Shown piece after piece: positions 29,801-36,549 of a stretch of DNA of 40,520 nt (positions within the stretch are counted from its first letter, which is position 1; each line of letters starts with the position of its first letter). The notes beneath the pieces were generated by a model. The model did not search any database. It was not told where the DNA came from and saw only the letters and a program-made list of their open reading frames with translations. This DNA comes from a virus. The position numbers were made by a program, and so were the translations under genes. Location of the stretch: positions 1 through 40,520 of the IMG/VR virus record IMGVR_UViG_3300017593_002042. One strand, written 5' to 3'.

Positions 29801-32800
29801 AGGAGCTGCAGGCCAACCTTGGGGAGGTGATCGGCGGAATTGAAGGGGGGCTGGGCGAGCAGGGCAGGAACTTGGCCAAGGAAATCAGCGATCGCATGGA
29901 CGCTGTCCTTGCCGAGGCCGCTGCACGTGCTGAGGGGCTGTCGAAAGCTGCTCAGGATCTCGCGGCGGAGGCCAGCGCAAGAGCGCAGGCGGTTGAAGAG
30001 GCGATGGATGCCGTCAGCGCAGAAGCACGTGCACGCGTTGATGCGATCCTGAATGAGAAGCTGGCGCGGGAAGCGGATATCAGCCGGGAGCAGCAGATTC
30101 GGCAGAGCGCCGACGAGTCCCTGGCCCGCGCGGTTTCCGAAGTCGCCGCCGGCAGCGGGACGCAGTTCGACAGCATCAAGCTGTGGCCGTTCAATCAGAC
30201 CATTGAAGGGTGGACGGGCAACGGCGCGCCGACGCTCGTGGACGGCTGGCTGCGGCCCGCCAACCATGCCACCGCACCGTGGGTGCAGTCTCCGGTGGCA
30301 CTGGCTGTGGATGGCAGCGCTTACCGCTTCGTTAAGCTGCGCGTGAAGCGCGTTGGCTCGCCGACGTGGAACGGATTGCTCCAGTGGATCACCGCCACGG
30401 ACCCGGCATGGAACACGCAGAAGCGTGTGGCCATCCCGGAACCGGCGTGGGACGTGAATGGCGTGGCCACCGTCGACGTGCAGGACATTGCCTGGTGGCC
30501 GGCCACCGTTGATGCGATTCGACTGCAGCTGGGCACCGCGCAGGCGGTCGCCAACTACTTCCTGATCGACTACGTCGCCGTGGGGCGTCCGCAGCCTGGT
30601 GCGTCGGTGGCCGTGGTTCAGGCCGAGACCGAGGCCCGGATCACGGCCGACGCTGCAGAGGCCGCCCAGCGCAACACGCTGGCGGTGCAGATGCGCGGCA
30701 ACTACACCGGCTCCGACCCGATGCAGTTGACCTCGGGGCTGGCCTACGAGGAGTTGAAAGCCCGTGTGGCTGCGGACTCGGCGCAGGTGCAGCGCATCAG
30801 CATGATGGAAGCCCGCATGCCGGCCGGTGCCGGTTCGCTGGCAACCGCGGCATCGGTGACGGCGCTGCAGGAGGCTACCGCCACCACCACCAGCGCGCTG
30901 GCGCAGTCGATCACGACGATCAACGCCACGTTGCCGGCAATGATCTCGCAGGGCAGCAGCATGGTCCTGAACGGCTCATGGCAGGCAGGCAAGGACGTGG
31001 GCTGGATCTACGACCCGGGTGCTACCGGCACCAGCTGGCCGGCGACTGAGGGGCGTGCCGGTGGAATGTGTGTGCGCTTCGACCCGGGAACCATCCGGCA
31101 GAAGGCTGCGTATGCCAATGGCCGCACCGCGATGCCGACGAGCCCTGGCAAGAAGTACCGCTACAGCTGCTGGTATCGCAGCAGCCCAGACTTCAATGGC
31201 ACTCCTGGTAACAGCAAGTTGCGACTGGCGAACCAGAGCGGGGAGCTGATCAGCGGAGCAACATTCTTTGTAGCAGACCAGGCTGCTTGGACCTACCTCA
31301 GTGCCGTGTACGCGATACCAGAGAACACGTCGATCACCGGACTGCAGCTGGGCATCTATGCCGATAACACCGCAGGCACGTTGTGGGTTGACGATGTTGT
31401 GCTGGAGGAAGTGACCGAACTGCTGGCCAATGCTCAGGCGATTTCGGACCTCAGCACGAAGGTGACCCAGCAGGGCGAGACGATCACGTCCCAGGCCGGG
31501 CAGCTGACTTCGCTTCGCAGCGACCTGACCAACGTCTCTGGCAAGACCGATGCCAATACCGTAGCGCTGACCCAACTGACCACGCGCACCACTACGGTGG
31601 AGGGAAAGGTAGAAACGATTGGCACCAGCGTCACGAAGCTGGAAGGCCAGATCCAATCCGTCGGCGGCGACAACCTGCTGTGGAACAGCAGTATGGAGGA
31701 CGGCACCCCCTCGGGGATCAACCCACCTATCGGCTGGAATCTGGAACGCATCCGTAGCGACGTGGGTGGTTCCTTCTCACATGTGGATTCCCCTCTCACT
31801 GGAGGTGGCAAGGCGGTGCGTCTTGAATGGACGGCTCTGGGCAACAACGACTGGTGCGGCCTGAATCGTGCCGGCCCTGGCGCGGGATATACGAAGGTCG
31901 AGAAGTTGACCGACTATGTTCTTTCGAGCTGGGTTCGGGCAACGGCGGGGTCGCGACTGCAGCTCTTCGTTGTGTGGTTCAACGAGGCCGGCACGACTGG
32001 TCTCGGTACGATCACCCTGCCTTACGTCACCGCCACGGGTCAGTGGCAGCGTCTGAGTCTTCCGGCCCGCTCCAGCGACGTCGCTGAGCGTGCCCGTGTG
32101 TATGTGGGACGCCAGACTGCCAATGGTGCGGGGCCGCTGTGGATCGAAATCGATAACGTTCAATTCCAACGTGGGTTGGTGGCCACGGAGTATCGCCCGA
32201 GCGGTCAGGAGGCGATCAACATCACGACGCAGAACGTGTCCGCTGTTTCCGTCCTGACGACCCGCATGACCAACGCCGAGAACAAGGCGACGGCTCAGGC
32301 GGATCAGATCACCAACCTGGGCGTCTCGATCAACGCGTGGTCCAACCGTGGAGAGAACATCAACACGAACGCCACGTTTGACAGTGGCATGGCCCCGTTT
32401 ATCAAGAACGGCACAAGTGCAGAAAACGGTGACGTGACCTGGTTGAGCGGAGGCGGTCAGAAGGGATCTGCAATTCAGGTGATCAGCAAGGCCGGCGGCA
32501 CGTCTTCGCCGGGCGTGTACGCCAACAACAACCGCTGGACCACCATTGCCAAGGGGGTCAATCGCAAGTTCCGCTCGGTGCTCGTGGCGCGCGCTACTGC
32601 CGGAACCGCGACCATCACAGCCCGCCTTCGGATGCGTGACGGCGCAACGGCAGGCGAGGGTGGCAGCGACCAAACGACGGCGACCCTAACCGACGTATGG
32701 ACGCGCTATGAGATGGAACATAGCGTCGGCAACGAGCGGACGGATGTGCTGCACCACATATGGGTGACGAACCGGGGCGCGGCTGGCAGTGAGGCCACGG

Positions 32801-33912
32801 TGCTGATCGACCGGATCGAGCTTTACGACATAACCCAGGAGGTGGCGATCAGCGCCAATGCGGCGGCAACGGCAGGACTGAGCACGACGGTGACCCAGCA
32901 GGGCACCAAGCTGGATGCAACCGCGCAGGACCTGGTGAGCCTGAAAACGCAGGTGGGAGATGTATCGGCCACCGGCTTCAACCAGCTCAGTACCAAGGTG
33001 ACGCAGCAGGGGCAGACCCAGACGGCGCAGGCGCAGCAGATCACGGGGATCCAAACAACGCTTGGCGGAAAGGCGGAGGCGTCCGTGGTGCAGACCATGG
33101 ATGCCTACGTGAAGACCCTGGGCGAGTCCGGCAACCTGTTGGCGAACACCACGTTCCCCATGTGGCAGCGTACTGGCTGGGGCTGGTGGAGCAACGCAAA
33201 CGCGTGGTTCTCGGAGCTTGGCAACCCCACGGGCGGCTGGGCCGATTGGGCACCCCCAGGCGTTACGGGCATCGGATCTAAGGCGGCAGGAAACACTGCC
33301 TTGGGCGAGGTGCGTACCTTCGGGTCTGAGATATTCTCGCCCGTCGAGGCGGGGAAGACTTACTGCTTCTCCGCGTGGATGCAGACGCACCGCGTAGACT
33401 CCCGGCTTACCATCGCTTGGTACAACGCCGCAGGGCAGCACATGTCCTCGGCTTACGCCAACTACCAGCCGGAGAACGGCGGTAATGCGTCCACGGGTGG
33501 CCTGTCGTCTCTCCCGCGTTCCTTCGCAATCGGCAAGGCACCCGTGGGTGCTGTGTCGGCGCGGGTGGCGATCGACGTTCGATCGTCGGGTAACGCAGCA
33601 GCCAACCCACCGTACTTCTGGATGTTCCGTCCCATGCTCAGTCAGGTGGCGGACGGCGCCACCCAACCGCCCGCGTGGACGGCGGGTGGTATGGAGTCGT
33701 CTGCGCAGTGGGGCGTCAACGTGCGCGCGGATGGGCGAATCGGCGGCATCCAGCTGGGTGTCACCGGGCAGCTGTCGGCCTTCGAAATTCTGGCAGATGT
33801 GTTGCGCGTGTCGTCGCCTTCGGGAGGTCAGCGCAGCGAGTACAGCGATGGCAACTGGCGTGCCTACGATCCACAGGGCCGCCTGAAGGCGCGTTGGGGT
33901 ACTTGGCCGTAA
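26869..33912 (+). CDS. Central tail fibre / host specificity protein, J-like
   Basis: The 2347-aa protein carries lambda I-like and J-like parts in one chain. Residues 1-140 include a hydrophobic stretch (AMIALTYFTLGGAAIAGFSI), as in I-like proteins. From about 150 (FSLSAPRNRSRAYEPLPLLF) to about 880 come the J hub domains and FN3-like units (WLDGTAQSPDFAGVEIRYTE). Then a coiled coil (AEASARAQAVEEAMDAVSAE) and several jelly-roll, sugar-binding-like modules (WPFNQTIEGWTGNG, NLLWNSSMEDGTP, NINTNATFDSGM, NLLANTTFPMW) are separated by LSTKVTQQG-type coils. The end (GIQLGVTGQLSAFEILADVL) fits DUF1983. It should recognise the receptor. ATG 26878, coupled as TGATG, is an alternative start. Confidence 0.93.
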   Translation: MGLMLPSTDPGRLIITPHPVMLDGQQNLEADLRPGETLYGFLARHVHGLDGQAWLVTIGGRAVERHLWCHVYPKHGQVIEIRGVVGRSAIRLVAMIALTYFTLGGAAIAGFSIGTSTVLGTAIARVAVYVAGSILINKVLGPKLPKAAEITPADTVFSLSAPRNRSRAYEPLPLLFGSVRIAPDVASKPYMNYEGDEQYLSLLLTPGLNVGRVEAIYNGDALLSSYEGVQVWHNGFPGMPNQAIPLYSNAGSVDGGVIYDTSSDPKHTPSKWVQRTSSPGAIRLQVNIDFRIFDADSKGREYENREQIQIQYRAVGQSAWRPFGTYAVSGRTQKSRRATYGLDVAPGQYEVQVRTTGQNTDGNNAQASFTWTNLVSVLPDTASYDGIPRIGIRMKASGQLNGSPDEVRTVAHAQPIPVWKGDAIGWVTEESSNPGAQILAYARGIKSPAGVRIAGMGLPDSQIDVEALKAFTLHCAANGFTYDYLVTDKRNHQAVMDAIALAGFGQIAWPKGRLAVTWAADEQPLSGVVNMATIKKGQFQVEYTLANGADGIEYSYLDRATWEARTLRVPAPGVTTMLNPAQVTGEGVTSEAHAATLARWHLAQSLYQYKSISYSTDIEHLAYGRMSVLALQHDLTQWGFGGQVLSATMGPGRAVTLQLDVPVPGRAQASAFIGLRIPGERVYRVLKVVPFTGESDQLQLADPWPADAALPGESDGNPAWDTIWIYDFKQTPGYRVRVVSVQPENDLKGAAVDVVAEGPEFWHYVKTGIYFPPENGSQLATRPIASNLRINERQVVQGDTVFTELQATFDITGPVGEIRVLSDVDRNGELEQVASTSTRTASWRIPGAGVYPITVRPYNPDGLAGVAVTGTYTTRSAGAPPVLVDLFDVEERTGGVRLYTWGWLDGTAQSPDFAGVEIRYTEGSVLAPEWEAMTPVGQAGFHTAPFEAVVPAGGKWTFACRSRNTSGDLSVAMHVIRKELQANLGEVIGGIEGGLGEQGRNLAKEISDRMDAVLAEAAARAEGLSKAAQDLAAEASARAQAVEEAMDAVSAEARARVDAILNEKLAREADISREQQIRQSADESLARAVSEVAAGSGTQFDSIKLWPFNQTIEGWTGNGAPTLVDGWLRPANHATAPWVQSPVALAVDGSAYRFVKLRVKRVGSPTWNGLLQWITATDPAWNTQKRVAIPEPAWDVNGVATVDVQDIAWWPATVDAIRLQLGTAQAVANYFLIDYVAVGRPQPGASVAVVQAETEARITADAAEAAQRNTLAVQMRGNYTGSDPMQLTSGLAYEELKARVAADSAQVQRISMMEARMPAGAGSLATAASVTALQEATATTTSALAQSITTINATLPAMISQGSSMVLNGSWQAGKDVGWIYDPGATGTSWPATEGRAGGMCVRFDPGTIRQKAAYANGRTAMPTSPGKKYRYSCWYRSSPDFNGTPGNSKLRLANQSGELISGATFFVADQAAWTYLSAVYAIPENTSITGLQLGIYADNTAGTLWVDDVVLEEVTELLANAQAISDLSTKVTQQGETITSQAGQLTSLRSDLTNVSGKTDANTVALTQLTTRTTTVEGKVETIGTSVTKLEGQIQSVGGDNLLWNSSMEDGTPSGINPPIGWNLERIRSDVGGSFSHVDSPLTGGGKAVRLEWTALGNNDWCGLNRAGPGAGYTKVEKLTDYVLSSWVRATAGSRLQLFVVWFNEAGTTGLGTITLPYVTATGQWQRLSLPARSSDVAERARVYVGRQTANGAGPLWIEIDNVQFQRGLVATEYRPSGQEAINITTQNVSAVSVLTTRMTNAENKATAQADQITNLGVSINAWSNRGENINTNATFDSGMAPFIKNGTSAENGDVTWLSGGGQKGSAIQVISKAGGTSSPGVYANNNRWTTIAKGVNRKFRSVLVARATAGTATITARLRMRDGATAGEGGSDQTTATLTDVWTRYEMEHSVGNERTDVLHHIWVTNRGAAGSEATVLIDRIELYDITQEVAISANAAATAGLSTTVTQQGTKLDATAQDLVSLKTQVGDVSATGFNQLSTKVTQQGQTQTAQAQQITGIQTTLGGKAEASVVQTMDAYVKTLGESGNLLANTTFPMWQRTGWGWWSNANAWFSELGNPTGGWADWAPPGVTGIGSKAAGNTALGEVRTFGSEIFSPVEAGKTYCFSAWMQTHRVDSRLTIAWYNAAGQHMSSAYANYQPENGGNASTGGLSSLPRSFAIGKAPVGAVSARVAIDVRSSGNAAANPPYFWMFRPMLSQVADGATQPPAWTAGGMESSAQWGVNVRADGRIGGIQLGVTGQLSAFEILADVLRVSSPSGGQRSEYSDGNWRAYDPQGRLKARWGTWP
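31450..33012 (+). repeat. Repeated coil motif in the fibre gene
   Basis: L-S-T-(K/T)-V-T-Q-Q-G is encoded at 31450-31476, 32878-32904 and 32986-33012, each starting a coiled-coil linker with Q/A/T-rich heptads. The linkers join jelly-roll-like modules. Internal similarity like this favours module gain and loss by recombination. Confidence 0.7.
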
Positions 33913-33919
33913 ACGATAT

Positions 33920-33943
33920 GGGGCAGCCACGGGTGGCTGCCCC
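33920..33943 (+). terminator. Long hairpin after the fibre gene
   Basis: Stem GGGGCAGCCAC (33920-33930) and GTGGCTGCCCC (33933-33943) with a 2-nt formal loop; only a scattered T tract follows. It may be a partial terminator or a barrier to exonucleases between fibre and tail-tip genes. Confidence 0.6.
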
Positions 33944-33966
33944 TCATCCTTTGTGTGAGGTGACTC

Positions 33967-34266
33967 GTGCCCACGGGCTTTCAAACGTTCAACGATGACG
34001 GAAGCATCGATATCGATATCACCACGCGACTTGCTGGGTTCGTCACGTCCATTGGAACGGACTCGAACCACGGCGGGTCGGTGGCGATTCCCTATGTCCC
34101 AACCGGAGACTTTTTCTACTGCATCGTGCCGCCTCCGGGTTGGGAGGGGCGGCAGCCGTCGCTGGTGTACCGGGATGGTCGCGTCTACTGGTATGCGGAT
34201 GTGACGGGCGGCGGTGCGCCGGCTTACCAGCTGGTGCCGTGCACTGCATTCATAGGATGGAGCTGA
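33967..34266 (+). CDS. Tail-tip accessory protein, 99 aa
   Basis: The start is GTG 33967 with GAGGTG just before it. The product (FQTFNDDGSIDIDITTRLAG, YVPTGDFFYCIVPPPGWEGR, then VYRDGRVYWYADVTGGGAPA) is beta-rich with surface-type sequence. It ends 2 bp before the next gene's start. By position it is a fibre-associated or tail-tip protein; family not recognised. Confidence 0.68.
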   Translation: MPTGFQTFNDDGSIDIDITTRLAGFVTSIGTDSNHGGSVAIPYVPTGDFFYCIVPPPGWEGRQPSLVYRDGRVYWYADVTGGGAPAYQLVPCTAFIGWS

Positions 34267-34267
34267 T

Positions 34268-34951
34268 ATGCCAGCAGGAATGGAGGCGTGGACCGACGAC
34301 GGTGCCCACGTGCAGATTTCGCCGGACTACCCAAATTTCCACCTTCGGCACAGGATCGACTTTGCCGAGCCGGGCGTGGTGGTCTACGAGATTGCGGGGC
34401 AACCTGCGTTCACGCGGATGATCGAGCGGAGGTTCCAGGCAAGCACCCCAATCGTCGCCGCGATCGCAGGAGACGCGGACAAGCCGATCGTGCCTGTGCT
34501 CGTGAATGAAGGTGGCGGCAACTGGCTGGTGCGCATCTACGCCGGGTCGCAGCCGACCAGGGTGGCCGGAACGCTCTGGATCTATGACTTGGGTGTCTAT
34601 CAGCGGGCCAACTACGGATTCGAACTGTTCCGCGACGACGGCAGCTTGTCGTTCTCCACGGCGGGCAAGCCGCTCAAGATCATTCGGGTTTTCCCGATCG
34701 TGAACGGATCATCGGCCGGATCTCAGATGGTGGACGTTCCGGCAGGGAGGCGCTATGCGGCGATCACCTGCCGGGCTTGGGTGCAGACTCAGGTTCCCGT
34801 CGGGTATCGCATCAGCGGCCCGAACCGCAACGGGATCGGCCCACAGCAGTTCTACGCGGCCGGCAGTACCGCCCTCATTCCGTCGAGCGACAACGCCACC
34901 GTCTTCAACCAGCTCGGCATGACGGCGGTAGCGGACGTGACGGGGCACTAG
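34268..34951 (+). CDS. Tail-tip accessory protein, 227 aa
   Basis: The last prophage gene in the window. The product (GMEAWTDDGAHVQISPDYPN, FHLRHRIDFAEPGVVVYEIA, YDLGVYQRANYGFELFRDDG, SLSFSTAGKPLKIIRVFPIV) is beta-rich with no catalytic motif. It is paired with the previous gene and both probably bind the distal fibre. No clear terminator is seen in the 150 bp up to the attachment site. Confidence 0.7.
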   Translation: MPAGMEAWTDDGAHVQISPDYPNFHLRHRIDFAEPGVVVYEIAGQPAFTRMIERRFQASTPIVAAIAGDADKPIVPVLVNEGGGNWLVRIYAGSQPTRVAGTLWIYDLGVYQRANYGFELFRDDGSLSFSTAGKPLKIIRVFPIVNGSSAGSQMVDVPAGRRYAAITCRAWVQTQVPVGYRISGPNRNGIGPQQFYAAGSTALIPSSDNATVFNQLGMTAVADVTGH

Positions 34952-35063
34952 CCGGGGCCGTTACGTCGGCCTGTCGGGCGCCACAAATCCGTTCCGCAAA
35001 ATTGCCACGCCCTTTGTGGCTCAAGGCTTTCAAGCTCCCTTCGTGAACTTGGATGCGGAATGG

Positions 35064-35080
35064 ATATCTGCGTAAGATAT
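35064..35080. repeat. Inverted repeat next to attR
   Basis: ATATCT (35064-35069) and AGATAT (35075-35080) with a 5-nt gap lie about 20 bp left of the tRNA fragment in AT-richer DNA. They could be part of an integrase or bending-protein site; no consensus is assigned. Confidence 0.35.
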
Positions 35081-35100
35081 TGAAAAGTAGTGGGTTGCCC

Positions 35101-35150
35101 AGTGACTTTTAATCTTTTGGTCGAAGGTTCGAATCCTTCACGGCCCACCA
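35101..35150 (+). tRNA. 3' fragment of tRNA-Lys(TTT), right attachment site
   Basis: The bases hold an anticodon loop CTTTTAA (35106-35112), a variable region, a perfect T-arm GAAGG-TTCGAAT-CCTTC (35123-35139), and the acceptor 3' strand ACGGCCC with A and CCA (ending 35150). No acceptor 5' strand, D-arm or full anticodon stem precedes it within 80 bp, so it is a fragment. Tyrosine integrases commonly use tRNA 3' ends; the intact gene should lie at attL, left of the window. This marks the prophage/host border. Confidence 0.85.
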
Positions 35151-35805
35151 TTGCACCAAGGGTTTCAGCTCTTCCCCCTCGCTCCGCAAAAGATCGGCCG
35201 CTCCGCAATCCGGTCGGGCTGATCAACGCACTGCGGCGCTTTCGCGCATGGATCTCTGTCGTGGTTGGTGACTTGTCGCCCAGCGGCTGCTGTGCCCTGC
35301 GAATGTCGCTTGACGGATAGGTCTTGTACCTGTCTGCCTTCACCTCGCTGATCGGTCATGAGGCCTCCACGGGCTTCCAAGCGTTTGTCCCCAGCGCGCT
35401 CCAGTCTCCAGTCGGCGACTTTGCCATCTCTTTGAGCCCCGCCCACACGCACTCCTGCCAGGATCCGCTATGTGCTGAGAGGCGGCTGGGGGTGTTTGCC
35501 TCCCGGGTTCGTTAGCTGTGGTCTATTGCGCAGAACGCATGAGGCGGAGTTGCCCAGACTCCGAGGTTTCTGCTCAGGTTTTTCTGCTTGCTTCGATCAC
35601 GACGGATCCAGAGGGGCAGGCTCCTCAAGCCGGAACCGTCTGCGCGACGTTGCTTTTCAGAAACCGAGCGGTGTTGCGAGGTGATCATTTCGCAGTGCCG
35701 ATCTGGTGCAGGGATCTGTCAAATGCGTCTGATATGAAACAACCTGGAGATTGACGGTTCCCGGCTCGCCGTGGAAGAGTCTCACATAACAATTAGGGGG
35801 CAGGG
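35151..35805. other. Host intergenic stretch without a convincing gene
   Basis: About 650 bp separate attR from the RHS gene. Short frames exist on both strands, but none has a good start with a protein-like product. Seen are TTAGCTGTGGTCTAT (35512-35526), 13 of 15 bases like the phage operator at 2501, and TTGACG (35751-35756) with no clear -10 partner. An A/G-rich ribosome site precedes the RHS start. Confidence 0.5.
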
Positions 35806-36549
35806 ATGCGGAACGATATGAAGGTAGTTGCGATCAGATTATGCTGGCGCGCAGCTGCAACGATTGCGCTCACGGCAGGGGTTATCTCCGCCGCGCAGGC
35901 GCAGCAGGCTGTCCAGCAGCCCTATCAGGAGTATGACAAGAAGCTCCGTTCGGCAGAGCAGGTTGGTGCACTGACATCAGAGCTCTTCGGTGACTCGGTC
36001 AATGTATATGACCAGAGCGGATACTTCAGGCAGACCGATATCGACTTGGCAGGTAACAATTCGCTACCGGTTCGGCTAGAGCGCCGATTGAATGTGAGGC
36101 CCACTCCCGAGGTCGGTTTGCCGCCATTGATCTATGGTGGTGCCGGTGACTGGAATATCGATGTGCCTTTCATCTCTGGCGTATTCGATTCCCAGTATGG
36201 ATGGACATATCGGGGTTCGCGGAAGGTTCCGCGCTGCAGCGCCAACTTCCTGCCCTACACGCCGCCGCCGTTCCGGATTGAAGACATCTGGTCTGGTTAC
36301 ACAGTCAATCTCCCCGGGGAGGGTGCCCGGTCGCTGATGGGTGATCCACCTGCCAGCCTGAAGCCAGCCAGTCGTCAGAGCGAGAACTGGAGCTGGACGA
36401 CCAGTGCAATGGATACCGTCAGCTGTACATCGATGATCGCCGGGCTGGAAGGAGAAGGCTTCATCCTGCAGACCACGTCGGGCATCAAGTACACCTTTAA
36501 TGTTGGCACCGAGCGCGTAATGTTGGCACCGAGCGCGTTGTGGGTCTGA
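35806..36549 (+). CDS. RHS/YD-repeat protein, N-terminal fragment (frameshifted)
   Basis: The frame encodes 247 aa: a signal peptide (RLCWRAAATIALTAGVISAA, cleavage likely after AQA), then an N-terminal domain (QQPYQEYDKKLRSAEQVGAL, LTSELFGDSVNVYDQSGYFR). It stops at TGA 36547-36549 because a 20-bp tandem duplication shifts the frame; the last ~17 residues are out of the ancestral frame or duplicated. AGGGGG lies before ATG 35806. Without the duplication the gene would continue into the next frame as one 1564-aa protein. The fragment alone would be an exported, probably inactive piece. Confidence 0.8.
   Translation: MRNDMKVVAIRLCWRAAATIALTAGVISAAQAQQAVQQPYQEYDKKLRSAEQVGALTSELFGDSVNVYDQSGYFRQTDIDLAGNNSLPVRLERRLNVRPTPEVGLPPLIYGGAGDWNIDVPFISGVFDSQYGWTYRGSRKVPRCSANFLPYTPPPFRIEDIWSGYTVNLPGEGARSLMGDPPASLKPASRQSENWSWTTSAMDTVSCTSMIAGLEGEGFILQTTSGIKYTFNVGTERVMLAPSALWV
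36499..36538 (+). repeat. Perfect 20-bp tandem duplication breaking the RHS gene
   Basis: AATGTTGGCACCGAGCGCGT stands at 36499-36518 and again at 36519-36538. Twenty is not a multiple of three, so it shifts the frame; removing one copy gives ...FNVGTERVVGLMGS... and 4695 bp (1565 codons) from 35806 to the stop at 40520. It may be a slippage mutation, a reversible switch or an assembly error. Confidence 0.95.

Noticed and set aside
27382-30267. 961-aa leftward open frame opposite the fibre gene
   Set aside because: It is an antisense shadow: Arg/His/Gly-rich product without domains, opposite a clearly coding J-like gene in GC-rich DNA.
31450-33012. Fibre LSTKVTQQG repeats as a DNA-level regulatory repeat
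   Set aside because: Similarity follows the protein frame and coiled-coil heptads, with third-position differences, so it is a protein repeat.
1-35150. Integrase, excisionase or left attachment site
   Set aside because: No tyrosine or serine recombinase motif is seen in any frame; they should lie left of the window.
35025-35150. Complete tRNA gene
   Set aside because: The acceptor 5' strand, D-arm and a properly paired anticodon stem are missing within 80 bp, so it is a 3' fragment only.
35165-35754. Short frames of 63-95 aa between attR and the RHS gene
   Set aside because: No convincing start or protein character on either strand; treated as intergenic.
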